Source: Anthoceros angustus (lineage: Eukaryota; Streptophyta; Anthocerotopsida; Anthocerotales; Anthocerotaceae). From it: a DNA stretch of 64,000 nucleotides. Numbering within the stretch: position 1 is the stretch's first letter; the number at the start of each line of letters is the position of its first letter. The stretch lies in contig VJWM01000134.1 of assembly GCA_010909165.1 (NCBI GenBank), positions 496,001 to 560,000 on the forward strand, written 5' to 3'. The notes below the pieces were generated by a model that did not search any database, was not told where the DNA came from, and worked only from the letters and a program-made list of their open reading frames with translations. Position numbers and translations under genes: made by a program. Of this stretch, positions 43,303 through 54,599 are shown piece by piece.

Positions 43303-43767
43303 CGCAGCAGACTCCCGTCTCGATACGTCCTCGAATCCTCCTTTGGCAGGTCTCCATGTCCAATTTCGTTTCATTCATATCCGGCACATACATGCGCCTT
43401 TCTGTAGTCCTGAGGAGACTCGTGGCAGCCTGCTTTGCCACGACGGAGGGCAAGCGGGCAAGCTGTGTCACGCTCGACTAACCTGCTGGGTTTAGCGGAA
43501 CGCTTGCTCCATGCGAATCGTTTTTCCCGCCAAAAAATCGTAAATCGTTTCACTTTCACGACCGCCATTCTCACCAGGCAGCCTCGAGATTGAGGCCGGA
43601 GTGGAGCCTGGAGTGCGCCGAAATTGCTGGGCGCTGTCGGAAGTGTTGAGGGAAGGGAGAAGATTGACAACCTAGAGCGGCACCATGGCCGGGTGAGCAG
43701 GGAGGGGGGTCGTGGAAGGTTGCTAAGGTGTGAGAGGCGGAGGAGGAAGTTTTTCCTTGTACCGAGC
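43303..43767. promoter_or_regulatory. Compact bidirectional promoter region, COQ9/RFC
   Basis: The 465 bp between the two ATGs must serve both divergent genes. It is GC-rich toward RFC and shows no TATA box in a convincing position, as is usual for housekeeping pairs. Confidence 0.5.
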
Positions 43768-45479
43768 ATGGAGGGAAGCACTTCAACAGCTGGCCCTGCT
43801 TCCTCGGCTTCGAAGGACTTCGATTTGCCGTGGGTGGAGAAATACAGGCCGCAACAGGTTGCTGACATAGTTGGCAATCCAGAGATTGTGGAACGGCTGA
43901 AGGTGATCGCCAGAGATGGGAACATGCCCAACCTAATTTTCTCTGTATCCTGCTAGCTAAGTGCTTGAATTGGTGTGTAGTAAGCAGGCAGGGATCTATT
44001 AGTTGTGCAAGATAGATGAGAGCTGCTTGTGTCTCGTTTGCAAGAAATGTGAGCTGGTCATTGCGTTCATGAGAGGTTCTCCGACGTCTTCTTAACAAAA
44101 TTATCAGGGTCCTCCTGGTTGCGGGAAGACTACAGCCTTCTTAGCTCTTGCTCAGGAGCTGCTTGGTCCCTGTTACAAGGAAGGGGTGCTTGAACTGAAT
44201 GCGTCAGATGACAGGTTTGTCCTCAAGAAACCGTCGTTGCATGCTTTTGGAAGTATGTTATTTTTCGGTTGTTATTTCTGAACCTTTAGCGTAAACGTGG
44301 GCTGCCAGGGGAATAGATGTGGTGAGAAGCAAGATCAAAATGTTTGCTCAGAAAAAGGTCACCTTGCCACCAAGCCGGCACAAAATTGTGCTTTTGGATG
44401 AGGCTGACAGGTTGGATTTTCTATGTGCATGCTTGACTCATTTCTGCTTCCCATATCTTGGATCTCCCAGCAAGTAGCCATAATTCCACTTTTTTTTTCT
44501 TACGTGTTCATGGTTGGCCTGTAGCATGACATCTGCTGCTCAGCAGGCCCTTCGTAGGACAATGGAGATATATTCCAAAACGACGAGATTTGCGTTAGCC
44601 TGTAACGTCTCGTCCAAGATCATCGAACCAATACAAAGTCGATGTGCAGTTGTCCGATTTTCACGGCTGTCAGATCAGGATGTTCTTAAAAGGCTGCTGT
44701 ATGTAGTCGAAGCTGAGAAGGTGGGTCAACGCTATGCAGCTGTAAAGCTTTGGTTGGAGGTTGCGGTGGGCGGTCTGGAATGTGCTGAAGAATTCTGTGT
44801 CGTGCTTTCACGTGAATCACAGGTACCAAGCGTTCCTGAGGGCCTCGAAGCGATTGTTTTCACTGCTGATGGTGACATGCGACAGGCTCTTAACAATCTC
44901 CAGGCCACTGTCAGTGGTTTCCATCTTGTTACTCAAGAAAATGTGTTCAAGGTAACTCTGATCTGACATCTCAAAAGCTGGCCTCTATCCTGATCTCAAT
45001 AGCGTTGTGAATTGTGTGCTGGTTAAAAAAAAGTATGAGACTTTTTGACGTTTGCTTCTTCCCAGGTTTGTGATCAGCCACATCCTCTGCTGGTCATCAA
45101 CATCATTCGACATACACTCAATGGAAGTCTGGATGATGCATACACCGGCCTTAAGCAACTGTATGATCTTGGCTATGCTGCTTCGGACATTATAACAACC
45201 TTATTTCGAGTTGTCAGAAATTACGACATGCCGGAGTACCTGAAGCTGGAATACATCAGGGTAAGCGTATTCGTTACCATATTGCATCCTCGTTGCCAGC
45301 TTATGATCATCAGGCGTCTTACCCTATGTACCTGTGTTTGATTTGCCATGCAGGCAGTAGGCTTTTGCCACATGCGAATAGCCGAAGGAGTAAGTACACT
45401 CCTGCAGTTAACAGGCTTGTTGGCAAAGTTATGCAAAATTCGAAACGGTTGCGTGGAAAAGGGAGCACAGAAATCCTGA
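43768..45479 (+). CDS. RFC4: Replication factor C subunit, RFC2-type (plant RFC4)
   Basis: A small subunit of the RFC clamp loader, which uses ATP to load PCNA on primed DNA. Seven exons: 43,768-43,944; 44,108-44,214; 44,309-44,410; 44,525-44,720; 44,823-44,951; 45,066-45,260; 45,354-45,479 (1032 nt, 343 residues). Motifs: [19 protein letters not shown] (RFC box II), GPPGCGKTT (Walker A), [26 protein letters not shown] (Walker B, DEAD form), [20 protein letters not shown] with SRC (the SRC arginine finger) and [14 protein letters not shown] (sensor 2). The order and length match human RFC2; Arabidopsis calls this subunit RFC4, so the symbol depends on the naming system. Introns are 93-163 bp. 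Convergent with CXIP4, 152 bp away. Confidence 0.94.
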
Positions 45480-45631
45480 ATTGTGTCTCAGCACAACGGC
45501 CATTCAGTTGGTCATCGTTTTACGGATAGCTCTTATGGAGTCAGAATTCGGTTTACTCACATGTCTAAAGCAACAAAGGTTATGCCACAGTAATTTCAGC
45601 ACCTGTACAGATGGGTCCTCTCCATGAGAGG

Positions 45632-47443
45632 CTACTCTACCCTATCGTAATCTGCACTTGTCTTCCACTCTCCCCTGTGAGACACTCCAAGAGCCTCCCT
45701 GTTCTTCCCGTCGTCTGCGTACCGATCATGCCGCTCAACCCTCTTCCTATCACAAACGTCACCAGTATACACCTTTGATTTCCCGTCATACCTGCCATCC
45801 ACATCTCTATGCCTGGACCTCTTTCTCTCGATGTCGTTTTTCTCCACTTCAACGTGCCTGCGTGACCATTGCAGCTCTTCTTCGAATTCCGGCTTCTTCT
45901 GCACACTACTGTGATTACTGCGATGCCCATCCCCGTGCTTATCCCTCCAACGAACGCTGTCCACCACATCTCGAGATCTCGACAGCGGTTCGTGCAACTC
46001 CGTGTCTCTCCTGCCCCCGCTTTTTCCCCCTTCCTCGCGCTCACCAGATACCTTCCTGCTATGCTTAACCTCACCAACGTCCTCGGAACCCTCGTCGTCA
46101 TAATCCTCTTCGTGTCTCCTGCTCCTGCCCTTTCTCCTGTGATCAAAATCAACGTCCACAAGAGACTCATGTCCCCTCTTCCTGCTGCGCTTCCCCTCGT
46201 GATCAGCCTCAACCTCCTCGTTAGCTCGTTCTACGTGCCTCCTACTCCGGTGTTTTCTCCTGTCATCACGATCAACATCAACAGATAACTCACGTCTCCT
46301 CACTCGGCTATGATTTTCAGCCTCAGACACCTCGTCTTCAGACCGTTCTGATTGCCTCCTCCTACTGCTCTTTCGCCTACCCTCGCCATCACCACGCGTA
46401 CCAGCTCCGGACTTCCTGGTATGCCTTCTCACATCCGCACCATCGGAATCAGATGACTGCTCCCTTCTTCTACTGCTCCTCTTTCTCGACCTGGTCTCAT
46501 CAGCAGCTCTATCCCTTTTACTTCCTCGGTGACGCTTTTCCTCCTCACTGAGGTCATCGGACGAGCTGTCATCCACTTTCTTGCATCTCCCCTTTCTACT
46601 CGGGACATCATCCAGAAGAAAAACACGGGAATCCCTAGGACGTCTCCTAGACCTACTACTTCCCTTACAACGATGCTTGTGCCGCACCTTCTCCTCCCCA
46701 TCACTGCTGTCCTCACTTTCTTCACTCGCTGACTCCTTCCTGTGCTTACTACGCATGTCCGAACGATGTGACCTTCCCTTCTCCTTCCGCCGCTTCTCCT
46801 TGGACCGTCTCTCCTCCTCTCCATCCGACAAATCCGCATCACTCTCATCAGAAGAGCTGGCCGCCTTCTTCCTGGACTTCATCCTCTTCCGCAATTCCGA
46901 CGCTATAAGTTTATCCTTAGCCTTCGAATCCATCTTGCCAAACTTGTTAGCAATGATGCGCTCCATTTCAGAATCCTCGTCACTGTCGGACAGCTCGCTT
47001 TCCTCAGAGGAGCTCTCCAAACTGGAGACCTCTCCAAGTCCATCCGCATCCTTCCCTTTCCCTCTCTCCCGCTCCAAGGCTGCAGCAACTGCAGCCGCAG
47101 CTTCCTCCTTGGCTGTCAAGAAGTTGCGGCACTGGAAGGAGAGATGACCGACACGGCCACACTTCTTACAGGACCCCCGGGCCACATCTGCGTTGGAGCC
47201 GGTGAGCCTAGCCAGGGCCAGCAGCCCTTGAAATGAGTCGTAAGCATTCTGCTGGTCCGCCGACGCTGCTCCTGCCGCAGCATCCGCAGCCCCTGACCGG
47301 TCGTCATGCTGCACATTCTTTTGGTCCGGTGCGTAGGGATCGTATCCGATGGCACTCTGCCAGATGCCATGAGTTTGCAAGGCTGCGCTGCTGTGCACCC
47401 TGTTGTTTGCGGGCATGCGCACCCTTCCAGCGGTAGCCGGCAT
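45632..47443 (-). CDS. CXIP4: CAX-interacting protein 4 (CXIP4) family, zinc knuckle and RS-rich
   Basis: A single open exon of 603 codons. The first residues, MPATAGRVRMPANNRVHSSA and ALQTHGIWQSAIGYDPYAP, are the hallmark of plant CXIP4 and its eukaryotic relatives. Then come FQGLLALARLTGSN and a CCHC zinc knuckle, CKKCGRVGHLSFQC (C92, C95, H100, C105). From about residue 140 the protein is dominated by Ser/Asp/Glu and Arg/Lys runs, including RS and KHR-type dipeptides, typical of nuclear RNA-processing proteins. Arabidopsis CXIP4 was described as a regulator of the vacuolar CAX1 exchanger and is nuclear; a role in splicing is plausible by composition. The long charged tail exceeds what I remember for Arabidopsis. 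An in-frame extension upstream to 47,572 lacks the conserved start and was not used. Confidence 0.9.
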   Translation of the reverse strand: MPATAGRVRMPANNRVHSSAALQTHGIWQSAIGYDPYAPDQKNVQHDDRSGAADAAAGAASADQQNAYDSFQGLLALARLTGSNADVARGSCKKCGRVGHLSFQCRNFLTAKEEAAAAVAAALERERGKGKDADGLGEVSSLESSSEESELSDSDEDSEMERIIANKFGKMDSKAKDKLIASELRKRMKSRKKAASSSDESDADLSDGEEERRSKEKRRKEKGRSHRSDMRSKHRKESASEESEDSSDGEEKVRHKHRCKGSSRSRRRPRDSRVFLLDDVPSRKGRCKKVDDSSSDDLSEEEKRHRGSKRDRAADETRSRKRSSRRREQSSDSDGADVRRHTRKSGAGTRGDGEGRRKSSRRRQSERSEDEVSEAENHSRVRRRELSVDVDRDDRRKHRSRRHVERANEEVEADHEGKRSRKRGHESLVDVDFDHRRKGRSRRHEEDYDDEGSEDVGEVKHSRKVSGEREEGGKSGGRRDTELHEPLSRSRDVVDSVRWRDKHGDGHRSNHSSVQKKPEFEEELQWSRRHVEVEKNDIERKRSRHRDVDGRYDGKSKVYTGDVCDRKRVERHDRYADDGKNREALGVSHRGEWKTSADYDRVE

Positions 47444-47772
47444 CTTCCACGAGCGCGTACGCAGCCGATCCCAAACAATGAAACTTGAAGTAATGGGAGT
47501 GAGACTCCTCCTTATGAACCAAGTGAGTGCCAGCACCAAGCCCCAGGCTGGCCCCACAGCACACCTCTCCACTTATGTACGTAGGTATGTATATATAAAT
47601 TTTTTATGTTTCTTGTATTGTGTACATAGAAGAAGAAGAAGAGAAAACATGCATAGACTTAGAAAATTCCTCAAGTTATCTTAATATCAATATAATAGTA
47701 AATTTTTTATATAATAAATAGATTGGGTGATCCATTCATTATTTAATAAACATCAAATATTTGAAAGACCGT
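47444..47772. promoter_or_regulatory. Upstream region of CXIP4
   Basis: AT-rich, with no gene seen. Contains GTATGTATATATAAATTTTT at about 47,585, which reads toward the plus strand and is not positioned as a CXIP4 TATA box. Confidence 0.35.
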
Positions 47773-47868
47773 GGAGGGACTTCTTGTAGACTCTTTGCTC
47801 CTTTAGGCAAACTAAAAATCGGAGGGACTTCTTGTAGACTCTTTGCTCCTTTAGGCAAACTAAGAATT
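47773..47868. repeat. Perfect 48-bp direct duplication
   Basis: Two adjacent copies (47,773-47,820 and 47,821-47,868) of GGAGGGACTTCTTGTAGACT..., differing only at the last bases. A recent slippage or unequal-crossover event next to a gypsy relic. Confidence 0.85.
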
Positions 47869-47944
47869 AGACTAGGGGCGGACGTTCCATGTGTATGTGG
47901 ATGTGTCAGCGTTTGCCATTGGTGTAGAGTTGAGCTAAAAGGAT

Positions 47945-48346
47945 GACAAGCGAAAAGACTACCCTATCTATTATGTCGGATGGCAACTCACCAAAATAGA
48001 ACGGAAGAACACCACCACGGAATGCGAGGCATTAGGGATGGTATATGTTGTGAAGAAGTTTAGGCACTACCTGCTACCGGTGAATTCGTATTTTTTTGTG
48101 GATCATATCGCACTGAAGCACTTGATAAATAAGGCGGACCTGTTCGGAAGAGTCGCCCAGTGGATATTGTTACTGCATGAGTTCACATTTGAGGTGGACA
48201 CCCGGCAAGGGAAGCAGCATCAGAACGCGGAATTTATGTCGCGACTTAAAATTGAGCCTGTGCTTAGGGACCAAGATGATGCCTTCCCAAATGAAACCCT
48301 GGTGGTACCAATGAGAATAGAATGTGCGGAGCTGCAAGAACCCTAA
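47945..48346 (+). pseudogene. Ty3/gypsy RNase H fragment
   Basis: The plus-strand frame reads YYVGWQLTKIERKNTTTECE, ALGMVYVVKKFRHYLLPVNS and FVDHIALKHLINKADLFGRV, then TFEVDTRQGKQHQNAEFMSR. This is the connection/RNase H region of gypsy Pol, closely related to the segment at 1-300. It is an isolated piece without other domains. Confidence 0.85.
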
Positions 48347-51300
48347 GCTGTTGAATCCTGACCAAACGGCAGAAACGGAGAAGGGGAGTGCTCGATGAGG
48401 GAGACCCACATACAACGAGCTGGAGCGATATATCTGAAATATGGACATGCCCCCCAATTTGATACACAGCCAGAGATAGGCCTTCGTACATTATGCCCGT
48501 GTGAGAGTGGCCATCACCCTTTGCACCACTACTATTCTATTAACCCTTATGCCATTACCAATCCTAGTGCATGTTTCTTTTCGGGTTTGCAAATTGTGCA
48601 TATTAGAAGAATCAATTGAAAACTTAGGAGATTGCCATAACTACTATGGAAAATACAACTATCTTTGTCTTAGACTCCCCACTCCATCATAGATAAGTGC
48701 AGAACTTGTGAGATTGTTCAATGAGTTGAAAACTTAGGATATTGCCATAACTAATATAGAGAATACAGCCAAACTTAAATCCTTAAACCTCTTTTCCACC
48801 GTTTAGGGTTGACAACTTAGTACGTTGCCATTACAAGTATGAAGAACAAAATCCTCTTAAAAAGGAGGGTCCATAGTCCAACGGGTAGGATAATTGCCTT
48901 CTAAGTAATAGAAGAAGAAGAAAACGATTTTTATTGAACTCCACTAAGGACAAATTTTCATCAAAGGACTTTGGTACTTGACAACTTGTCCCATGATGTG
49001 CCTCAACTACTAGCACCAAGGCATCCCCTCCCATGCACCTCATCCAAGCACCCATCGAAGCATAGAATGCTTAACAGCGACGTTCTTGTAAATGTGTGTC
49101 CATTTGGCCTTGTACATTTGGCCTAAGAGATTTGCACCCAGGTTTAACTATGCAATAGTAATTGATAATAAGGATAATAAATAAGCATATAAAATGAAAA
49201 TATATCCGTAGATATATTCTAATATATATAGAACAGGACAAATCACCAAGGCATCCACTCCCGCGTTGTTCTTATAAATGTGTGTCCATTTGGCATTGCA
49301 CGTTTGGCCTAAGACATTTGCACCTAGGTTTAATTGTGCAATAGTAATTGATAATAAGGATAATAAATAAGTAAATAATATCAAAATATATATGGAGATA
49401 TATTCTAATATATATAGAACAGATTTTATCCGAACAGCGGATTGAGATCGTGATCAGACATCGACGCCATGAGCCTCGTCATCCTGCTCAACTAATGACT
49501 CCGCCACTCGAGGTAAGAGATAGTTAGGTAACCCTAGTTATCTAAAAGTCCAGTGAAATAAATAGTGGGACTCTAATACAAATCACAGGCTTGCTTGTGT
49601 TAAGAAAATCTCAGTCTATTTTGCAAAGGAGGATAGCCCAGAACTGCCCAGAGGAATGCTTGGAGGCAATGCTAAATAGTACATGCTTTAGTTAGGCAGA
49701 AGTACGTGGTGATCGGGTTAAGGGTCTTGTGTGGCAGAGGCATGCATCCACTAGTTTGGAGTGATAGCCAAGTGTAACTGGGCAAGTGTATGAGGCGGAG
49801 ACCCTCTCACTGATTGTTTAAGCGAAAAGTGTTGGTCTTGGCTCATCTATGCTTCCAAATGACCACCGGTACTTGATGAAGACCTACTGCTCTAGGTTGT
49901 CCTTCACATTACTGTTGCTTGTCTCAGCTATTTCTTGAACTTTCAGTATTTGTGCATGTGTGTGGCCCATGATTACAATGCCCTTAGCCATTATATATGT
50001 ATATTATGGACAATAGCACAAATTGATTGTCTAATGGGACGAGTGCTGCAAGGAAGCATCCATTTTCTCTAACTTGCATCCAGGCAATAGATCGTTCTCG
50101 ATATAAGATGTTTGTTCATCATCAAGTGCTCTCACGCTTAAGATCCACACAAGGGAGTCCAGCGCGCCTAGAGAAGTAGGGCGAGATAGGTAACCCATCA
50201 TACACATTTTGTACAAAAAGCAGTCGAGTTCGTGAGCATTCTCCGTTTATTTTCCATATGCAGATAAAATCGTTCATTTCGTAGTACATATAGTAAGCAA
50301 ATAAAATTGCTCATCCCTTAGATGTTTTTGTCCTCTGATACACTGGAGTCGGTTTATGAGAGAGAGCCAAATGTAACTGGTTATGTTTTACCATGCAAGC
50401 TTCACACACGAGGGTGTAAGGGCGGAGATGTGGGGGAGTGGAGTTTTTCAAGGTGCCGGGATAATCAGCTAGAGTGTGTGATTGTCAATCTGGATTTTTG
50501 TGATGACAGTGTAAGGGCATAGTAGCAAGTCCCGATTCGCGGGAGTCTAGTGCTTGGGTGGCATTTAGTGTAGCCATTGCGATATGGGGTTTTAAGACAA
50601 GATCAGGCTGCTGGGTGAAATCGTTATGACCAGCGGTATGGGTAGCATCCAAGGCAAAAGGCAATTGTTGTGTGCATCATTTGTGTTGTTTGAGTATGGG
50701 TTGCGTGGTGAATTACCGGGGGTGGGGGCGGGGGCAGGAGGTTCAGCTGTATTGCATGACAACGATAGAGGCTACTAGTCGAGCATCTGATGGCGGCACT
50801 CACGCCACACGCAGTGCTGACAATTTAACCTATAGGCAGTTTGCGACTGAGATCCAGCCCTTAGACTAGTGCATCTGCTCCATCTTCCCGTATCTTAGAT
50901 ATTGTCAATGATGACCTACAATGTTGTCACATAGAAGATGCATGGCTTGGACTGGAGATGAAAAGTGAAAAATGACAGTCTTGATTGGAAGGGGGAGAAA
51001 GAGAGAAAAGGGCTGAGGGTGATGAGGATTGGCAGTTGATTTTGCAGTTAATTTTTGGCCTCCGTGACTCCTGGAATTGTGAGCTTGTTATATCAAGAGG
51101 GGAGCCCCATGAGGCTGTTGGATCCTTGGAATCTTTAGTGCCGATTGTCTCTTAATATTTGGGTCTTTGGAACAAACTATGTTTCGATGAAATCTGCTCA
51201 TCTTTGTTAATTTAACAGCAAAAAAGCCTTTTTAGAGTTTCAAACTGCCCACATACCCAGGACCTATAATTACCCTAGTATGATGTTTTAGTAGTAGTAA

Positions 51301-51461
51301 CGTATAATTACCCTAGTATGATGTTTTAGTAGTAGTAAGAGAGTTCAGTTCTTTGAGGGAATTAGCCATTGTGATTCCAAAGCAAAGTATATTTCGATGA
51401 AATCTGCTCATCTTCATTAAGGTAAGAGCAAAACACCCCTTTCCACGCAAGGATTGTCGTA
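48347..51461. other. Repeat-rich intergenic sequence without a gene
   Basis: AT-rich, no supported coding region. A ~184-bp direct duplication occupies 49,082-49,424 (landmark GTGTGTCCATTTGGC). A 39-bp duplication (ATAATTACCCTAGTATGATG...) lies at 51,266-51,340. Copies of TTCGATGAAATCTGCTCATC occur at 51,182 and 51,392, flanking them. Short frames, such as 50,322-50,522, show nothing recognisable. Confidence 0.6.
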
Positions 51462-51542
51462 TGTCAGGAATGGGATTCGAACCCATGCCCTTTCGGACCA
51501 GTACCTGAAACTGGCGCCTTAGACCAACTCGGCCATCCTGAC
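51462..51542 (-). tRNA. tRNA-Leu (anticodon CAG)
   Basis: An 81-nt cloverleaf on the minus strand. The acceptor stem GTCAGGA pairs with TCCTGAC, with discriminator A at 51,462. The D-arm/A box is TGGCCGAGTTGG. The anticodon stem CCAGT/ACTGG encloses the loop TTCAGGT, giving anticodon CAG. There is a long class II variable arm, and the T-arm/B box is GGGTTCGAATCCC. There is no intron. A TTTT terminator (minus strand) lies about 29 nt downstream at 51,430-51,433. It sits about 225 bp beyond the stop of the RH22-type helicase, on the same strand. Confidence 0.95.
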
Positions 51543-51767
51543 ATGACTGAGAAGGGGGAGAAGATACAACAGTGAAGAATGCATACTTTTCAAAGTCACC
51601 ATGACCCCATAATCCTGGTAACATTCACGTATGGTATGTGAAAGTGTCACAAACCATGTACGGGTATCTCAACGAACAATAATTCTGCCAGCTCAGACTG
51701 AACGACGCTATAAGATGTACATATTTCAGGTCGCCTTATTTAAGGCATTGTGTGATGCCTTCCGGTC

Positions 51768-54196
51768 CTAAGACTTCATCTTTCTTAGCTTTTTACGAAA
51801 GCTGCGCTTCCTGCTGAAGGCAGATTCCTGCGCCGAGTAGAAAAGGCATGCACTTTTCAGCACATTCCAACACCACACGACAACAAAGCTCGAAAATCAG
51901 GTTCACACGCTGTAAACTGCAATGCACACGCCGAAAAGCACTTACCACAGGTTCACCCCGAGCTTCAGCCAGCCTTACAGCGTCCACTAGGGGCTCGTTT
52001 TCCTCTAGGTAAATGCTTGTCACAAGCCCGACATTTCCTGCTCGAGCAGTGCGCCCAATTCTGTGCAGATAGTCCACAGCAGACAAGGCAAACTCCGCCT
52101 GGAAGCAGCAGGTTCAGGTGTTTAGAGACTAAGTCCTCCAAACTTCACAGAACAGAATGGTGTGAACAGGTTCATCTTCGTGTTTGAAATCTGACCTGTA
52201 TGATGTGCCCAACGTTTGGAATGTCTAGACCACGAGCAGCAGCATCTGTGCAGACCAGCACACCACCCTCATCCTGAAAGACTTTCAAAGTTCTTGATCT
52301 TTCTTCAGGCTCAATTTCTCGATGATAGCAGATGCACTCAACACCTGCTCGCTGCAATACCCGTGAGATTGCGTTCACTGTGTCGACGCTATTGGCAAAA
52401 ACCATTATCCTTCGACAAGGCACCCCATTCTTTAGATTGTCTTGTTGCCCTGACACTGATAAGGCTTGCAATAGAGCCTCTATTCTTCCATTTACGGTTA
52501 CTTTTACCCAACGACGCTCAAGCCTGGAACACCCCGGAACAATATCAGCTGTCAACCTTCATGCATGAGATACGGAGCAGAGATTTCACACGAGGCTTAA
52601 TAGTCAGCAGGAGCTGCGAAGCTGTGGAGCTTCAGATTAAACCTTGGATTGTGGCGATGAAGGTATCTGCCGTTCACCCAGTCTGCATCTGGAAACTTCT
52701 GTCTAAGGACAGCACCTGGAGTCCTTTTACCATTTTCTGGCAGTGTGGCAGCAACGAACGTGTACTGCTTGCTTCTCTCATACACACTTCTCGACCTCAA
52801 CCATTCTTTGTGTCTGCCCAGGTCCCCCTGATTCGGGCTAGTGCTCGATTCAGTCTCTGAATCCTCGTCAACAGAACCCTCATGAAGGTCTTCTTGAACA
52901 GAAATCTGGTCTACCACATCACCCTCTTCATCATCCTCTTCAATTTGAAAATCCGTCCAAGGCTGCTGGGCTGCAACTGCCTCTCTCACACTCTGAGAGG
53001 ATCTTGATCGCTGTTTCTCCTCAAACCGGAGCAAGTCAAGAAGCCGGGTGACTTGATTCATGAACCCACCAGACAACAACATGTCCGCTTCATCAAATAC
53101 CTGCCCTTTTTTGACAAGGCAGGTCAGAGCATAGACAGTCAGTACCACACTTAGCATTGCAATGGCAGAGGATATACGATGAAGACCCAAGCTGAACAAT
53201 TCCACGAGTGGGCTGGCCATTACCACATAATGCACATCCCGCACAAATGCAGTGCGACGGCGACGCTTAGGATCAAAGGCAAAAAGGTTATTTATAAGTG
53301 CTGCTGGTGTGGCAATCACCAGATCCGGAGGAGAAATTGGCCAGCCCTGACAGAAGCCGGCAAGCGGGGATGGTTCAGCATCTGCACTTACTCACGTGTT
53401 CCACATCCAGCACCACATCAAAACTGCCAAACAAAAGGGGAAATGAATCAACAACCTGGCCCCCACATATCACAGATACTTGCAGCAGAGGTCTTCCATC
53501 CTCACTCCGCAGGTTGCCTGCCATTTCTCCAACTTGCTGACACAAAGTTGCATTCGGACACAACACCAGGGCAAAACCCCTAGCTCTGTGAGGCTTTCCA
53601 GCAGCGTCCACAGCATCATCCGCTTGGTAAACCTTCAATAGCTTGTCGAAAATGGGTACGAGATAGGCATGAGTCTTCCCACTCCCAGTCTCAGCTGCCA
53701 GAATCACATCTCCATTCCTCGATATAGCAGGAACTGCAGCCACCTAGGTTCCCCACAATGTCAGTCCTGCAAATGCAACTTCCCTCCCAACACCATCAAA
53801 CGACCCCTGACCCAGGGTTCAGGGTTTAAGCCCCACCTGCACCATGGAGGGACGCTGCAACCCAGCCTCCTCCAGAGCCCTTGACAGCTCCCCCGACACC
53901 CCCAAAGAACTCCACGTCGCATCCCTGTCTGCAAAGAACCCACCTCTACCACTCCCGGATTCAGCATCCTCCCTCTCCAGCACAGTCCCTGTGCTGCCTC
54001 CATAGCTCCGGCACACAGCACCAAAATGCAACCTTCTAAACCCAGCAGCCCACGACACCCTGACATTCAAGGAAACCGTCCCTGTGCTGCTAAATCCCAC
54101 ACCTCTTGCCTCCCGACCAGAGACCGGAACACATCCCAGTATCCCGAACCTGGGAATCCTGGCAACCCTACACAGGCATCCCGACGAGGAGATCAT
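51768..54196 (-). CDS. RH22: DEAD-box RNA helicase, RH22-type
   Basis: ATP-dependent RNA helicase; the Arabidopsis RH22 protein acts in chloroplast ribosomal RNA maturation. Seven exons: 54,196-53,837; 53,743-53,456; 53,346-53,224; 53,100-52,643; 52,523-52,196; 52,098-51,946; 51,827-51,768 (1770 nt, 589 residues). The N-terminus (MISSSGCLCRVARIPRFGIL) is basic and hydroxylated, fitting an organelle transit peptide. Motifs in order: Q motif LQRPSMVQ, I AETGSGKT, GWPISPPDLVIATPAALIN (Ib region), II VVFDEADML, III VAATLP, IV IMVFANSVDT, V VLVCTDAAARGLDIPNVGH, VI YLHRIGRTARAG. An acidic insert of about 50 residues (EEDDEEGDVVDQ...) stands between motifs II and III. Motif III reads AAT in place of SAT. 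The frame extends upstream to 54,247 only through a GTG codon, so the ATG at 54,196 was chosen. Confidence 0.9.
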
Positions 54197-54599
54197 TTTC
54201 CGCCCGGAGCGCAGCCTCGGGCCCCAACGGAGGATTTCTGGCGTCACAGTCCCAGAACCTGGATTATCCTAATACAAACTACAATACTGTACCTGCACAC
54301 AAAACACGCATCTGTGAGTCGTGAGTCGTGACGACATCAGTGCCCAGTTTCCTACGTCAAAACAAAAGCAGGGAAGGTGCGGGGATTGCGGCAGACAGTC
54401 AGGAACCAGGGCGTGGAGGAATATACGGAATCCAGAGACGTATTAAATGCGCAGTGCAACGCACCTGCCCTGAGTCCCTGACCCGCGCGTCCACTTGCTG
54501 TTCCTGGCGTCTTTTCTTTCACCCGTCTCGGCTCTCCCGCAACCTTTCCCAAACGCGGACTCCACCGCTCTCTCCTTCTGCCACCGGCTCGGCGCTGGG
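54197..54599. promoter_or_regulatory. Shared upstream region of RH22-type helicase and ARD
   Basis: 403 bp between divergent start codons. No convincing TATA box; pyrimidine-rich near the ARD start. Likely a compact bidirectional promoter. Confidence 0.45.

Noticed and set aside
43303-43374. Longer COQ9 N-terminus
   Set aside because: The downstream ATG gives a better mitochondrial presequence; the extension has no conserved feature.
45658-46288. Plus-strand ORFs under CXIP4
   Set aside because: Shadows of the Arg/Ser-rich CXIP4 tail, whose codons read as open frames on the opposite strand.
54197-54247. Longer N-terminus for the helicase
   Set aside because: The extension begins with GTG; the first ATG is at 54,196.
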